Part shown: positions 40,287 through 55,200 of the stretch, piece by piece
How the letters are laid out: the number at the start of each line of letters is the position of its first letter
How positions within the stretch are numbered: position 1 is the stretch's first letter
Source: Lenisia limosa
Lineage: Eukaryota > Breviatea
DNA length: 58,398 nucleotides
Direction of reading: 5' to 3'
NCBI GenBank assembly: GCA_001655205.1
Contig: LPNZ01007939.1
Location: forward strand, 1 to 58,398
Translations under genes and position numbers: made by a program
Notes under the pieces: model-generated
Told to the model about the DNA's origin: nothing
The model's database searches: none
The model's input: the letters and a program-made list of their open reading frames with translations, nothing else

Positions 40287-43200
40287 CTACTCCCTCCGTC
40301 CCATCAGCAAGTTGGCCTTGACTCTGTCATCATCTTGCGTCCGCCGCCGCGCCTCAATCGCCTCCCTTAGAGCCGCCTCGGATACCGGGCTATCACGGCG
40401 CTCCTCGGTCTCGGCTATAGGTCGACGCCGCCGGCCGCGTATTTTGAACAGCCTCTTCTTCTTTTGCGAGGGGGGGGGGCCCTGAAAGATAAATTTTGCA
40501 GTAAAGTCTCTATTGAAACTAGGAGGATAGAGATCCGGCGGTTGAACATCAAGCAACACGGACCTGCAAAAGGAGCTGGTCAGGGTTTGGCTGTGCAGAC
40601 GACGACCCAATGATTTTGCGTTTAAGGAGGCCGCCCATATGTCCGAGGATGTTGTAGATAATTGCCGACTTCATCTGTGCTCCCAGTGCCTAAGTCGTGA
40701 GTGGAACAAATTATATTATATATTATAGCAATGAGAAATAAGAAATAAGATTGTATCTGGCCGAAGCCTTCAACACCATCACGCTTATAGGAGATATTGA
40801 ATTATATAATATATTAACTCACCCAATCATTTGCCTTACAACTCTGTGCACACACTTTCTGCGTGCCTTCCAAGAAATAAAGCACACAGCCTCCCGCGGG
40901 CAGATAAGCCCCCCCCCCCACAGCCCAGGAGCAGATAAGGTCGGTGTACGCTAGCGGCGAAATGGTAACTGGCCAGTCATCGAAGTCCAAAGCCGACCGT
41001 CCGGCTGGGGAGGGGGGGGGGGTGAAATTGAAAAATTCTTGAAACNNNNNNNNNNNNNNNNNNNNNNNNNNNNNNNNNNNNNNNNNNNNNNNNNNNNNNN
41101 NNNNNNNNNNNNNNNNNNNNNNNNNNNNNNNNNNNNNNNNNNNNNNNNNNNNNNNNNNNNNNNNNNNNNNNNNNNNNNNNNNNNNNNNNNNNNNNNNNNN
41201 NNNNNNNNNNNNNNNNNNNNAAAAGATGACAATGAAGAACATAACGAGACCCACTTTCCGATCCCCTCCAGGAAAGGTTGATTTTGACCTTGGGTATGGC
41301 TACCTGTTCAAAGGAAATGTTGTTCTCTGAATGGTGAAAAGAGTCCTTAACAGTGCAAACAACCTCTCCTTAGATCCATTTCATCGAACGTTGACCGCCG
41401 TCCTTCCCTTTGCTTCCGCTTCGCTTTTCGGTCCTATTTCGTCAAGGACCAGGTTTTTCACAAAATGCGAGTATAATTATAAAAGTAATCTTTGATCATC
41501 AAGATCGATCCATGCACAGCTCCAGCCAACCGAGAAAACAGGTTGGCTGACGTCATGCTCGGGGTCGCTGTCGTGGAAATGGTCCTGTTCGCCATATCCT
41601 TAGGGGTCAGTCATCATTGGGAGGAGCTCACCAATAGTGGATGTGGCATCATCCAAATCCATTTGTGCACTGAGCGAACTACGACTTCTCTGGTGACGCG
41701 GCAAGCTGAAAGATGTATTACAGAAAAATGGAAGATTCAATGAGAGCAAACTCTCATTACTTTTTCTTCAACATAATACGAACAGCTCCACCACAAGCCC
41801 ACTTAGAGGAGCTGGAGCCGGCCCTAAGAGGCGAGTTCGGCATCGAGCTAATGAGAGTCGCGTCACCAACACTGGACTTACTCCTCCGATGCCGACTGAA
41901 ACGTCAGATGGATCATAATGTTGTATTGGTCCTATTGGGACCTAGGGGAAGCTTAAGTAATATGATAAAGGACAATTTATAACATAGTAGTGACAGCAAT
42001 CTCTGGTCTGGGGAAGAAAGACGCTATCGCAGAGGAAACGAGCCCTTGTGTTCTCGTCACCTTGCAGCAAGAGGAGCAGTTGGAGAGTCTTCAGACGGCG
42101 GCGTGGCCTCCTGCACAACAATGGAACCCATTCTGTTCGCGTGTACGGTAGCAGCCATGGACATTCGTCGACTGTGGGGTCAGCCAATTGGCAAAGGGCT
42201 TCCCTCAGTGGTAATCGGTAGTCTATCAAGCTCACTTTTGGAGGTTGTTCTGGTTTGGAGCTGGAGCAAGCAGTTGGCTTGTCATTGAACCACTTCCGCT
42301 GTTGGACCGGCTGTGGGACTAAATTGTGAGAAAGATAGGAGCATGATGAAGGGTTTTACAGGGGGGGGGGGGNNNNNNNNNNNNNNNNNNNNNNNNNNNN
42401 NNNNNNNNNNNNNNNNNNNNNNNNNNNNNNNNNNNNNNNNNNNNNNNNNNNNTTTACTATGGACAATTTGACACAATTTTTTTTTTATAATTATCAGTGT
42501 GGACCCACTCTTGCAGGAGATGCGGTGTAGAGGTTGGGGTCAAGAGACATACGTCTGGGCGACCTTGGTGACACGTTACCTCCAACTTAGGGTGTTAGAA
42601 GACGGGGAGAGAACGCGTTGCAATATGACAAATGATTGGATTAATAACCTCATGAAACCATCTATCATTATAAACGTGAAGTGGTCTGAATAGCCTAGTT
42701 ATACAATCAAGCGCCAAGAACCTGATTTTCCTCGAGCGTGGGATGGGCCTGGTACTTCCAGGGAAAGTGACTGTCTTCCTGGTCTCTGAACCACGCCGCT
42801 CGAAGCTGCTCGCTGGGGGAGGGTGAGAGATGTATTGGGGCAGGATAACAATAGAACAGCATCTCACCTGCATTACTGGAGTGGACGGGGGAATGATCGC
42901 CGGTTTGGCTGCAGGTGGGACTTCCTCGGGGGAAAAGAAGCGCCAGACCTAAAGACTAAATTGCTTTCGAGTAGTTGCTTTTCATTTTTGTCAAATATTT
43001 ACTTTTGAGGATTCTGATCGCTAGATCTAAAGCCCTTAGTCCATGACATTTGTGAGTTCGGCTCACCTGTCGTCCGAGGTCGCGGGTCATAGACACCTTG
43101 AGGGGGGCAGCAAACATGTAGGTGGAGGCGTACACAGCTATACCAGCAACCTGGGGGGTTACTTCGAAGGGAACGATACAAAACGGGCAGATGAAGACAT

Positions 43201-46200
43201 AAGACGCCATGCAAGCACGAAGCAAACCGAGGGTTTGGTGAGGATGCTGAACTTGAAGGCCTCGTCATCGGGTGCTCGGCTCTCCCACAGCGGCGTGGCC
43301 GTGACGGCGTAATGCGGCGACGGCCGTTTGTTGAGCACCACGTAGTCGCCAATGGAGTAGGCCACGCGGCCGGCCTCTCCGTCGATAAGATAGAGGGAGT
43401 GGCCGCGGACACCGCTCATGCGCAGCTCCAGGAAGGTTTGGTTTTGCTCAATCAGTTCGAGCTGTGGGGCTGTTAAAACGATACAAAGGGCGTATCTTCA
43501 TGGTACTATGATATGCATTATCATATCACTTTTTGGATCATTTTCACACGTGTGAACTATCATTTTCCACGCAGTGAGATGATACCTCATTTCCACTCGT
43601 ATGTAAATTGACCGACAAGTCTCAATGATACTCTGATACTCTCAGAATGAACCCTCGTATTATCTTCGTTCATTATTTCGACTCGAAAGTCGGTCATATG
43701 ATCATATCACTACTGGATATGAGTTAAAATTCGTTTAACAATGTATTCTATATCATATGTGAAAATTATATCACAACGTATGATCATATCATATGCTACG
43801 AATAGATGCATATGATATACTATACATACGATATAGTATATTATATGATATACAAGTAAGGTAGGTGATATAGCCTACTTGGAGGAAAACAATGTCCCAT
43901 TCGCAGAGCCACACCCAGTCGTCAAGTCCTGTGGTTGAACTGCCCTTTGCTGCATGACCTTCAATCACCTAGGGTGTAAGGTGATTGAAGTGGGGTTCAC
44001 ACCGATATAAAAAGACAGAAGAGAGAGTTGTCTTTATCGAAGAAAACAGAACAAGTCCCCACCTGTTGCCTCAGAAGCGTGGTGGACGCTTGTGCCAGTT
44101 CCTCGTCAATGATGTTACCGACAATCAGGATGGAGACCACGCTGTTCACGACCTTGTTTGGTTAGCCATGTCAAAGCAGAATAAAAAGTGTCTCTGATTA
44201 CATTGCAGTGGTGACCCTGGCGATACCTTGTACTGTTCGCTGTTGGTGCGCAGGATAAGGGACGGGAACGTCAGGACAAAGCGAGACGCAAACTCGAGCT
44301 CCACTTTAAGTTGGACCGCTGCCGCGTGACAAAACAGTTGGCAGTAGTATAGGTGACACAGTTTGTAGTAGTATACAGGTGACAACACAGTTTGAAGTAG
44401 TATATAGGTGACAACACAGTTTGTAGTAGATAGGTGATAGTATAGGTGACAACACAGTTTGTAGTAGTGGCAGTAACGGCAGATTGCACTCACCAGACTC
44501 CTTTGGTGGGTGGTAGACATACGACAGATAAGTGGCCGTGACGGAACACTCGTCAGACACGCGTTGCCCCAGGATGGCTTCTTGACCCACAGCCCACACG
44601 CCGGTATCTGGGTCCGTGTCCTGGATGGGTGAGGCCTAATAGTCTTGAATTAGGTATGCATAAAACAATAGATGATCGATCCATAACATTAAAAATAAAC
44701 GCGAATATTCTTCCGTTTTTATGAAACACATGGTTTTACATGATATGATACATGGCCCTATTCAACATTATCCTCTACAACGCACCTGCGCAGTGCTCCA
44801 CTTCAGCCACGGCGGCGGCAAGTCAGGGTCATGTTGGCCTGCAATTGCCCAGATCTCAATGCCCTCGATGTTGTATTTCGTAAGCCACAATGCAAGCTTG
44901 CCGAGAGCGCCTCCAATACAGGGCTTTGCAGGGGACCACATGATGTCGACTTCACCATGCCGTCCTGAGCCGTCATTGTCGGCACCATGGGTCCGGAAGA
45001 GAAGAGGACACGATAGATACTGGGGCCTACCAGCCAAAATGACGGACGCTGCAGTGGCATCCTGGCGCACAGCCTCGGGGTCTCGGAAGGCGATCTGAGG
45101 ACGGCCTACGGAATCAGAGCCCAAACGTCATACTAAAAACCAAGAAAATTTAGATGACACTATTAAAAATGTGAGCTCCCCGGGTCCCAACAGACTGGGT
45201 GTAGCGATACAATATTGGTATATCCAACAGGACCCACCTAGACGAAGTCGCATGTGCGGCATGAGGTCTGGAAGCTCTGACTGTCGCCAGTTGCCTGAGG
45301 CTTCTTCCTCCTCCTGACTCTCTTGGCCTGTGCGTTAAGTCAAGCACATTTTATATTAATAGGCTAGACAAAACAAAAGAAACACGTGTAATCTTAATTA
45401 TTTTTGAATATCGTAACATTGTGATGAGGATACCTTCCACTTGGCTTGAGCGGTAATCTGATGAAAGAAGAAGCGACAGCAGGGGGTCTGCCTTCGCTGG
45501 AGTTTGGGGTTTCGGTGAGACAACCGGTGTTGACGCGTTAGACAAAACAGGCCTTCTTCTGAGGAGGAGGGGGGGTGTTAAACAAACAACATAAGACTGT
45601 GATCAGTCCATCTTCACTTTGGGTCCCACAAAAGATGTCACCAGAAACATTGACATTTGTTGACACCCGGGCCTACCGGCGCATTCGACCTGTGCCGACG
45701 GCTGTGGACGGATGGTCGGCAAAGGAGGCAGGTGAGTGGAATACGTCATCAGTTGACGGCGACTCCGGCGGCGACGCAGGCGACTGGTCAAGATCCGTGT
45801 CGGCAGGGGCGTACTTGGTTGCAAACCACATGTTGACGGCATCAATCCAGGTCAGCACCAACGTTCTTGTTTCAATCGTCCAGTTCACCTTACGGTCAAT
45901 GGGGGAAAGGAGTTCTTACGGTCATGTCAGGGATATCGAAGAGATGGACGAACTCATCGTCCTTGCAGTAGCCTTCGGAAGTGCTGCTGGTGTCTGACGC
46001 CGCACGTGGTCGTGTTCGTCTGGAGGGGGGGAGGGTATGGGTACTTGGTATGAAACACATTTTGGCTTTGCTTTAAATTATGTTTATTTGAATAACCAAA
46101 AGGGGAACCTATGGACTATGCAAAATCAGGTTATTGTTGGAAATGCTGAAAATGAAGGCAAAAAGGGCAACAATTCCCACCGTGGCTTTGGCGGTTCCTC

Positions 46201-49200
46201 TTCCTCTGCATGCTGGTCCTCCTATAGGGTTATTGCCAAGGGAAGGCCTACCGAAATAACAAAAGACGGCACCGGGAAATTGAGGTACGCTGAGGGCGGG
46301 GCAATTCGGTTTGATATGGGTGTCTTTGGAGGGGATGGAGAGAAGAGAGGCTGAAGATTATGAATTTGACGGTACTGAAGATATCGCACCATCGGGGTCA
46401 GTAGATCGGCATCAGTGCCTTCAAGCCAGTCGTCAAGATCGCTGTCACTTGAGAGATGCTGAAAACAGGGTCACTGCATTTCTTTCCACCCGAAATAGAA
46501 ACGAGGGCCCTGAGATAGCTCGCCAACCTCCTCGCCATCATGGACGTTTTTGGTGTATTGCAGTTTGGGACACGCCATGAACACTTCACCGGGGTACTCG
46601 TCCACAACGCACTGCCACGCCTCAGCCCACGAGCGCGCTGCTTTTGGCGTAAACGCCGCAATCTCTAGGATAGAGAATGTGGCTTTCCCTGCCGTCATCT
46701 TCCATTGCTCTGGGGAGTGAAGAGGGTAATAAAGCACAAATCGCGCGTGGGGGGGGGGGGTCACTTCGGTAAACGAATTTCAGATCCCTAATATCCGACA
46801 AGCCCATGCCTCCCAGTCACCTGCAGCGGGGCGCCTGGTTGTGAGCTGCTTCTTGACAATCGGTCGGGGGTCCTCGTCTAGCGGACCAACAGCCACGCAC
46901 AACATGGCCTGGATTGTGAAAGCAGGGCTATCAATTCAATTCCGAGATTTTCAAATTAAAGATCTTTGACAAAGAATAACGCAAATTTCGAACTCATTGA
47001 AGTAATTACATACTTTCCATTATGAAGGTTTTATTACAACCAACTTGAACCAGGGCCCACTCTTGAGTCATCAATGGTCACAATAGCGCCGGTGGGGGCT
47101 GCAGGGTCTTGCCATATCTCAAATACGGCCCGGGCCCAGCCAACTTGAAGACTCACCTAGAGGGGTAACAAGGCATGGATATAACAGTGTTCCTCTTTAT
47201 CCCTCTGCCAACTTCTCTAATGGCTTTAGAGAGGCTGATGGTTGGTCGGACGAAGGATGGCGGGACGAGATGGAGGTCTCTGTTGACGGAAGACGGCGCC
47301 ATGATGGACCTGATCAGTGACGTCAGCGCCAGATCAAAGAACTCGACTCACTTGTAGACTTCCTCGAAAGCCCGTTTGGCGTGAAGGTCCACGTAGAAGC
47401 ACGTCAAGGCAACACCTTGAGTGTCACTGTTTGAGAGCGATAATGCCATATTAAATAACAATCTGGGAATGCAGAAACAAATCATCGGAATTCTTGCGCA
47501 TACCATCATTGTCAACAAAGCCCTCGCCCAACAGTGTGCAGTCCAGACCGAGCCAAGGCAGCTATACGGTCAACTAAAAAAGCAACGGGCCAACCGTTCT
47601 GTTCTCTCTAGCCTGCGGGTACACAACCGCCGGGATGACACGAAGGGCCATTGTCGGCGCCTCGAAGGTCGGCACTGATCCAACTGAATCGTCAAACCAC
47701 TGTGTTGCATGGCAATGTCAGCCAGATAGTTGCCACCAGGCCCGCACTATTAATACGGAATACACAGGGGGTACATACCTGGAATGGGGGAGTCTTCAAT
47801 AGGGCTGGAGTCAACACGAGGCGTGGACGACGCGAACGCCATCGCTTTTGGCGTGATGAAGAGCGCGCCTCCTTGGGACGACATCCGCAAATAGCTACTT
47901 TCCTTATACGGCGAATCGGATGCATGGACTTTTAGTTCGGGCTAGAAAGGAGTAAGCAGTATATACTAGGGAAATCAAGTCTTAAAAGGCACCCTCACGT
48001 GTTCTAGATGTACAGCCATTCTCAGGGTAACTTTGGAAGGGAATGTTTCCCACCACTGTTTCGAGCAAAACTGTTCGTTCTAAGGAGTCATAATGGCCTT
48101 AACAGAACGCAATTTGGGGCTAAAAGCGTCGCACTTACCGTAGATAAAGGGATGAATTTGTCGATAGCGTTCACAAATGAGGTGATGGTGGAACTGTAGC
48201 ATGTCCCATAGTTGACCTGGTGATGTAATTTGCGGCGCTTATTAGCCTTGACTTAGTCATATCATATCATCTTTACCAACAAGTATGTTATTTTCCCACT
48301 ACCATTGCATTTGTCAAAACGGCCTTAGAGTCCACAACATACGGGGCCGATCTTAGTAGGTGGTTCGGAGTTCTGAAACCGTTAGTTTCATTATATTAAC
48401 TTATATGCATAATATTATACTTATGTGAGAAAAAGAGCCTCAGGAGGGCAACAGCGAGCCAACCTTCTGGCAACAACAGCTTCGATTCGCGATCGATCGG
48501 CAATGAAAAGGGGGTCTGCATAGTCCCTTAGATCCACAGCTAGGTGAACAAACGAAAAGTCAACACCCCATACAGCCCAGTCTAGACTCGTGGCACCCAT
48601 GTCAGACTGTGATATAAATAAGAGATTGAAATGCTAGGTGTGTAGTGAAATGCCAGGTGTGTAATGCTAGTTTTATTGTGGTAAGAAGCCACAAACCTGG
48701 AGAGCAGCAGCCCACTCAGCGGCAGACCTTGCGCGATGAGATACTGCGTCCACCACCATGGCGGCAAGACTACACGATGGCGACACCTAAGCATCAGATA
48801 GTCAGATTGGTGAAATATCTATTATCTTTGTTGAGAAATCCGGATCAAGATGTTAGAATCGGCTAATAAAAAGGAAATGGCGTGAGTTGGCCATATTGGA
48901 CTTCCTAGTTGAGCAAACCAAAACAGGCTTGTCTCGTGATAAGCACATTAGCGAGTCATCCGAGCCAACAGCATGCCACATTTCGCCATCTGCAATGTCT
49001 GAGAGTACTCCGCGACCGGGCGCCATAACCAAGTCAATGTTTGCTAATATGTCAGCTAATGAAGTGGCTTGCATACCCAGTTTGATAGTTGCCAGCGGTA
49101 CTGACAGGCCAGCTTCCACAACCGCTCGAGCGCGCTTGATGTAGGTTTCCGAATTTTTGAGTCGGAGGCCTCGGAAGAGGGACTCAATCTGTTTAGTGAG

Positions 49201-52200
49201 ACCTTTATATATCTGGTACGCAGTATGGGCATTCTCAGGTGGACAAGACGAGACAAATAACGACTTAGCATAGCACCATGAAAGAGCTACCCATGACCTG
49301 CTACATCCCCGCCCCTGCCACCTCAGAAAGGTGTAGCGCCGCATCAGCCTGATCAAGGTGGCTGCGTAACAAAAGGTCTCTCTCCTCCCGTTCAGCTGCC
49401 TCGGCCGCACCAACTCGGAAGATGGCTGCAAGCCTCGACTGCAGCGTTAGCATACCAAGGTTTTAGTGGTAAGATCAGTACCCCTCAAACTTGCATTGGG
49501 TTGTCTAATAATGCAACAGTCAAATCAGTGACACGCAACCTGGTGATGTGTAAGAAGGACAAAAAACAATCCTTGAATCTTGGCAGTCGGGTTGACCGAA
49601 CAAAGGAGGTTTACTATATTATATGCAGTTTGAGGAATTGGTCTGTTTTAGGAATGGATGGAAGCCAAACCTGATGCCTGAAGGGAGCGAGTCAGTGGCA
49701 GGAATGACACGTCGGTAGTACTGTTGCAGCCGCGACTGTGGTATCAATTACAGGGTACGGGGCAACGCTAATGAAGAGTATTGTGTAAAATTCCTTTGGT
49801 CCGACACATATGGATAGTTTTTGACAATTCCCCAAAAAGCCCCTCTTCTTTTTCAACCTAAGTGAAACATTCACTGCAAATCCCTCATTCCCCACTCACA
49901 ACATTTGCATGGAACTCATCATGAATGGCCTGCACAGCGTCGACCACGACGGCGCCGGTCAGCCACAGCCACTCGTCGTTGAGGCACTTGGCAAACAACG
50001 TCGAAACTTCAATCAAAAGGCCTGGCGAGGCTTGAGCCTTGGCCCCTCCAGCTTGAGACTATGGGGTAAGTGTTTCTCGAAATGAGAAATAAAAATGAGT
50101 AGCGAGCAAAAGCCTTCAACACCACCACATTATTAGGGGCTGGATATATGGAATTGGCGTACCTGAGCGTGGCGCCAGCGCGCTCTTCGATCTCCAGCAA
50201 CGTCGGAAGACGGTCGGAACTTGGCCAGATCCAGTTCAACAAAGGAGCCCCAGGGCCCCGGCACGCGGCTGACACGCGCGGCTTGCGTCCGCTTATCGCC
50301 AGCCTCAGCCTCTTTTTGCTTCGGCGGCGGGGTGTCGACCGGTGAGGCCAGATGCGAGGGCGGCGCCGGACTGGGGTTATTGAAGTTGTACATGGGGAGC
50401 TGGTCAAAGTCCGGCCCGTTGAGCAGTTGGTCCAATGTCAGCGTCGATTCATCGACGAGTGGCTTCTTCGGCGAAACCACGATAACGGGAACCTTGGGAA
50501 CCTGGGGGAGTGAGCGACACGTAAGATCAAGAGCAGTACCGGTGGAGACGAGAGATTGGGCTCAGGCGCAGCCTCATCCGACGGCAAGACGGAAAAGGCG
50601 TCTTCAGACCCCGGTGGCGCAGTAGCTCTCAAGCCCAGCTCCTCACTCGCTGTCAGAAGCGTGCCAAATTCGAACCTGGGGGGGGGGGTGAGCAATGTGC
50701 TGCTCTGCTTTCCTTCCCGAGCTCCCACTTTTTGCAGTAAAGTACACATTTAAAATACGCCATAAAACAGGAATCAGAACCGGTAAGACCACAGGAAAAG
50801 AGAGGCCTCACCTTCCCTCCAGAGTAGCGGACGGTTTGATGCGGACGTCGAACTCGAGTGACTCCACCAGACCCAGGACTGACGTGGGGCCTGTCTGCTT
50901 CCCTGAAGGTGTGACATAATCAAGACAGTGAAATCTAGGGGTGACTATTTAACCATGGGTGAGTGTTTCAGGACTGGTCTGGCTGGTCTGCATATCTCAT
51001 TTCAGCTCACCATGATAAACATAGTTGCTTCTGATTTCCTTCGCCATGTGTTCCGGCACGGAAAGACTAACACAGACTTGGTCGATCTAGGGAACGTGAG
51101 CACTTGATCTGCCGTATTTCTTCGTACCTTCGCCTCGATCCAAGACATGCCATCTTGTATACCGAGAGAGGAGAAAAGAGGCTCATGCAAGTCCGGTACT
51201 TCAGTTGGGTTTTGCTGAAAGGTGAGAGAAGGATGGGGGCGTACGTCAATGAAAGTGGCGCGACGTTTGCGCTCCCTCTTCTTCTTATCAGGGCTGTTAG
51301 TGGTGGCTTCGTGGGGCCTACGAGACATGATTCAAGGGTGATGATAGGGCCTCACTCCACGGCTGAAAAATATCGGTAATAAATAGATACTATTCGAGGA
51401 TTTATCGAAAAAAATTTCAGATTGAGAGGTGAAGCTCTGAGTGGCATATCAAAGTGTGAAATACCTCTATTTTAGATCATCATCCTTTGATCTGTTCAAA
51501 CCTTGCGTGTCTCAAAGCAGTCGTTAGACCTGCGATGGCCGATAAAAGGCCCTCAGAGACGAGGATAAACGCTCCTTGTGCCGCGGGTGACCATGACATC
51601 CCAACTTTTTTGACTGCAAACTCCTAGTACATTACATTCATCGTATGTTGGAATGAGAAATGAGAAAAATAAGTCACATGCAATCAAAATCGCAACGGAG
51701 ACGCCAACCTTGACATGCTCCCTGCGGTTGTTCTGTAAATGCGTCCAGTTGCCTTGATTGAGACTGAGATCCCAAACGCACACAATGGCTTCTTCCGTCA
51801 GGCTGTCGCCAGCGTATCTGGGGAGGGTGTGTGAGCAGAGAAGAGCGTATCTGGGGAGGGTGTGACCATGGGAAAGTATCGGGAGAGGGTGAGCGTACTG
51901 CGGAGATTCGGGCTCAATTGGCGGTGTGAAGTACTTCGGTGACGTGAGGTCGAACTGGGGGCTGGCCACATTCAACTCGGACGGCTCTTCTCTCCTTCGG
52001 ATGTGCAAACACAAAGACTTGATTTCGGCATGGTCGGCATTGAGTCTCAAAAAACCTTCAATGTCAGTCACTGATTTCGACAAGAGTGCGAAAAGAGGTT
52101 GAAAAAGAACAGTGATACGAATTCGCCAAATCATTCTTCCTGCACTTCCATATACAGAGCTCCCTATTGCCCCTTGAGCTAATAAAATAAATGGGAATAG

Positions 52201-55200
52201 TAATGAGTATTCCTTTGTGTCTGCAATATTTATTATGTTGCAATAATCCCTAACTACTTTCCCCATACCAATTGTGACGTCACTTGCAACAAGGACCAAC
52301 GTAGTGCTGCGCGGCGGGCGGAGGGAGCTGGTGTTTAGGTCATCTGTAGTGTTCGTCTCCTCCTGTCCGGGTTATGAAACATTCAACATAGTTATAAATG
52401 AGAGCTGTGTGCGATTGCTATGTGAAATATTACATAAGGTTAGTTAATTATAAAATGCCGGTACTCGACTATTTCTAAGCAAGTAAGGCACAAAGGTGAA
52501 GGCCACCAAAGCAGCGCGCACCTGGTCAGTGAACTCGATCTCGATGCCCGTGATGGTGACCTTGACCGGAGTATGTCCGTCCCAAGGTCTGCGTGTCCAC
52601 CAGTCATTGTCGTCATGCTCCAAGGGGAGGCTTTTAGCAAGCGGGCTACTTATTTAAGAACCGAAAGGTAGTATCTGGCCAAAGCCGTACACACCATCAT
52701 GCTTATAAGTCTCATAATATGATTGCGTTTTGTAATACTACAAGGAATTATAGCCAATTCCTTGATCGCTATCCCCTAGCAACCTGGGGGTGGGGGGTGC
52801 AAAGAGGCCCTGCAGACTTCTTGGTGGCAGGTCCATACACTTATCCCGGCTACTATGATGTTACTACTGTTCCTGGCAGGACCACGGAAAGATTGAACAA
52901 AGAATTATTGTTATTGCAACTCCTGATTGACCCTCAAACCCATTGCCATGCCCATTGGTGACTGGGGTAGTTGGAACGCTGCTGACTGCGGACGGTGTTG
53001 TTGTCTCCGACTCCTGTGTGATCAAACATGTCTATATATCATTTGAAGATGGGTCAGGGGCCTCAAATGTGGAATGCACAAACGGACCGTAGTTATTCCT
53101 ACTTGGGATGTTTTAGATGTAGCAGCTGTCTTACTGACGAACAACGGCTGAAGAGCCAACATGACTTCCCAAGTTGATGTCACTGCGGCCGCCATCATAT
53201 GTGACCCCAGAAGGTGCGCTCCTACATCAGTGAAATCTAAGGCTGAACTGCTCTGTAATCGTGAGTGGAGGGCTGATTTGAAATTGTCTTAATATCGGCA
53301 CTGTATCTGTCTTTCTTTATCAAGATGAAACTCATATCACAAGAAGAAATTGCCCAAAGCCCACCTTCCAAGTGGATATTGCAGGAGTCAGCAGGAGCGT
53401 CAGACGTTTTCACTCCTCGGTACTCCCAATTATGCGTCCAGTCTGCCTGCAGCGTCTTCACAGAAGCGAGTCGCGATGTCATGTCCTCGCCAGGTATGGC
53501 TAAACTCAGCGATGCGTCCGCCAACTCCAGCATGGCCTAAAACGGTCACTTCGCTTGTCCAAAAGACTGAATCCCAACACCACTCCTTGACACTACATAC
53601 CTGAAAAGATGCGGTGGACACAGCCGCTTCGGGAAGAGTCAGCGCCTCATCAGCAGGCCGCAGAAACGTCACAAAGTCCGACCTCATAGTTTTGGCCTGG
53701 CTCGGCTGTCCAGTCCGCGCGGCTTCCACTCCAACCTGTCGTGAGATTCCAGGTCGAAGAGTTGGAAATTGTATTTGATTTCTTGATAATTTCTTGGTAA
53801 ATATTTCGGAAATGTGAAATAAAGTTATGCTTACAACTACAAACCCCTCTCCCACCTGTACCAAAGACACGCGGGTTGTAGCAATTGAAGACTAAACAAC
53901 GTCAGTTTATCAACGCAAGAAGCACACCAACCTGTTCTCCAGGCGGAATGAATCCCAAAGAGATGTCGGAAGCGCTGAGCAGTAGCGATAGAGACACGCC
54001 AGAAGGGAACGCTGCGTCCACTGCCACCGCCAACGGCCTTCTCCCTCCTGCAGGTTAGAATCATGAACAAGACGAATACTATATGAAAATAAAACAAGGT
54101 CATATAAAACAAAGGTCTTCTCAACTGTCAAAAAATGACATAAATTCCACATCATTTCCCCTGTCTTTCGGAAGTAAGGCAGCTCAAGACAGTACCTGAA
54201 GAGGCACTTGAGGGCAGAGCAGAAGAGAGGGCGGCAACAAGGTCCAGGGAGAGTGCCAGCGCTTCGTTGACAACAACGTCACATCTCGTGAACCTTTGGG
54301 GCTGTGAGGCATGGCATTGCGTCCAGCTTTGTGGGTATGACCTGGCTTACCGATACGTAGAGACGACAACCAGCATGGCCTCATCTTCGACCTCGTTCAC
54401 CTCTGTTCATTAGTAATGCTCGTGAGTATGTCAAGGACTACCCCCCCCCCCCNNNNNNNNNNNNNNNNNNNNNNNNNNNNNNNNNNNNNNNNNNNNNNNN
54501 NNNNNNNNNNNNNNNNNNNNNNNNNNNNNNNNNNNNNNNNNNNNTTCGTAAACTGCCGCCTCGCAGACTGCCTTGCGTCTTCATGACTGGCAGCTGGCTC
54601 TCCACTACAATTCGAGACTACACCGTAACAGCCTCCCAACAAAGGCCTGGGCTATACCCCCTTGGCGTACTTGGATTGTATGCCTCCCAGCATTTATGAT
54701 TGGAATTGGGAATACTTCTGTTGCTGAGCTCACAACAACAACCGGGCCTATGCATATTAGTTTTGAGGGATTTAATATCATAAACAGCATCAAAACAGGG
54801 TCCCAACAAACCGGCTACTGTGAAGTCGAAAAGAACTTCCAGATCATCATTCTCCTCGGATCTAAATCATAATTAGATTGTTGGCATAGTTTTGCCAGCC
54901 AGTTCCCCTCAAACTTGCGCAGCGATGAGTCCAACCCCTTGAATGAGGCTGAAAGCTGTGTGCCTTTGGCGTCCAAAGAGTCTACGCGAACCTACAATGA
55001 TCAACAACGGCTTCACTCCAATCAGGAATCAACGGTATTTATCTATTTAGGAAGAAGTGGAAGCATTTATTCTGTGCATTAGAGCTGAATTAATATTTGA
55101 GAAAATGTCAAGCTGTTATCACGTTGAAAACTTGCACCATCTCACCTCGTCAATATTGATGGTGACCTCGGACGGAAGCTGGTCCATGGTGTCGCGAAGA

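Noticed and set aside
44336-44466. Possible CRISPR-like array
   Set aside because: Units are contiguous with no unique spacers, inside a eukaryotic intron.
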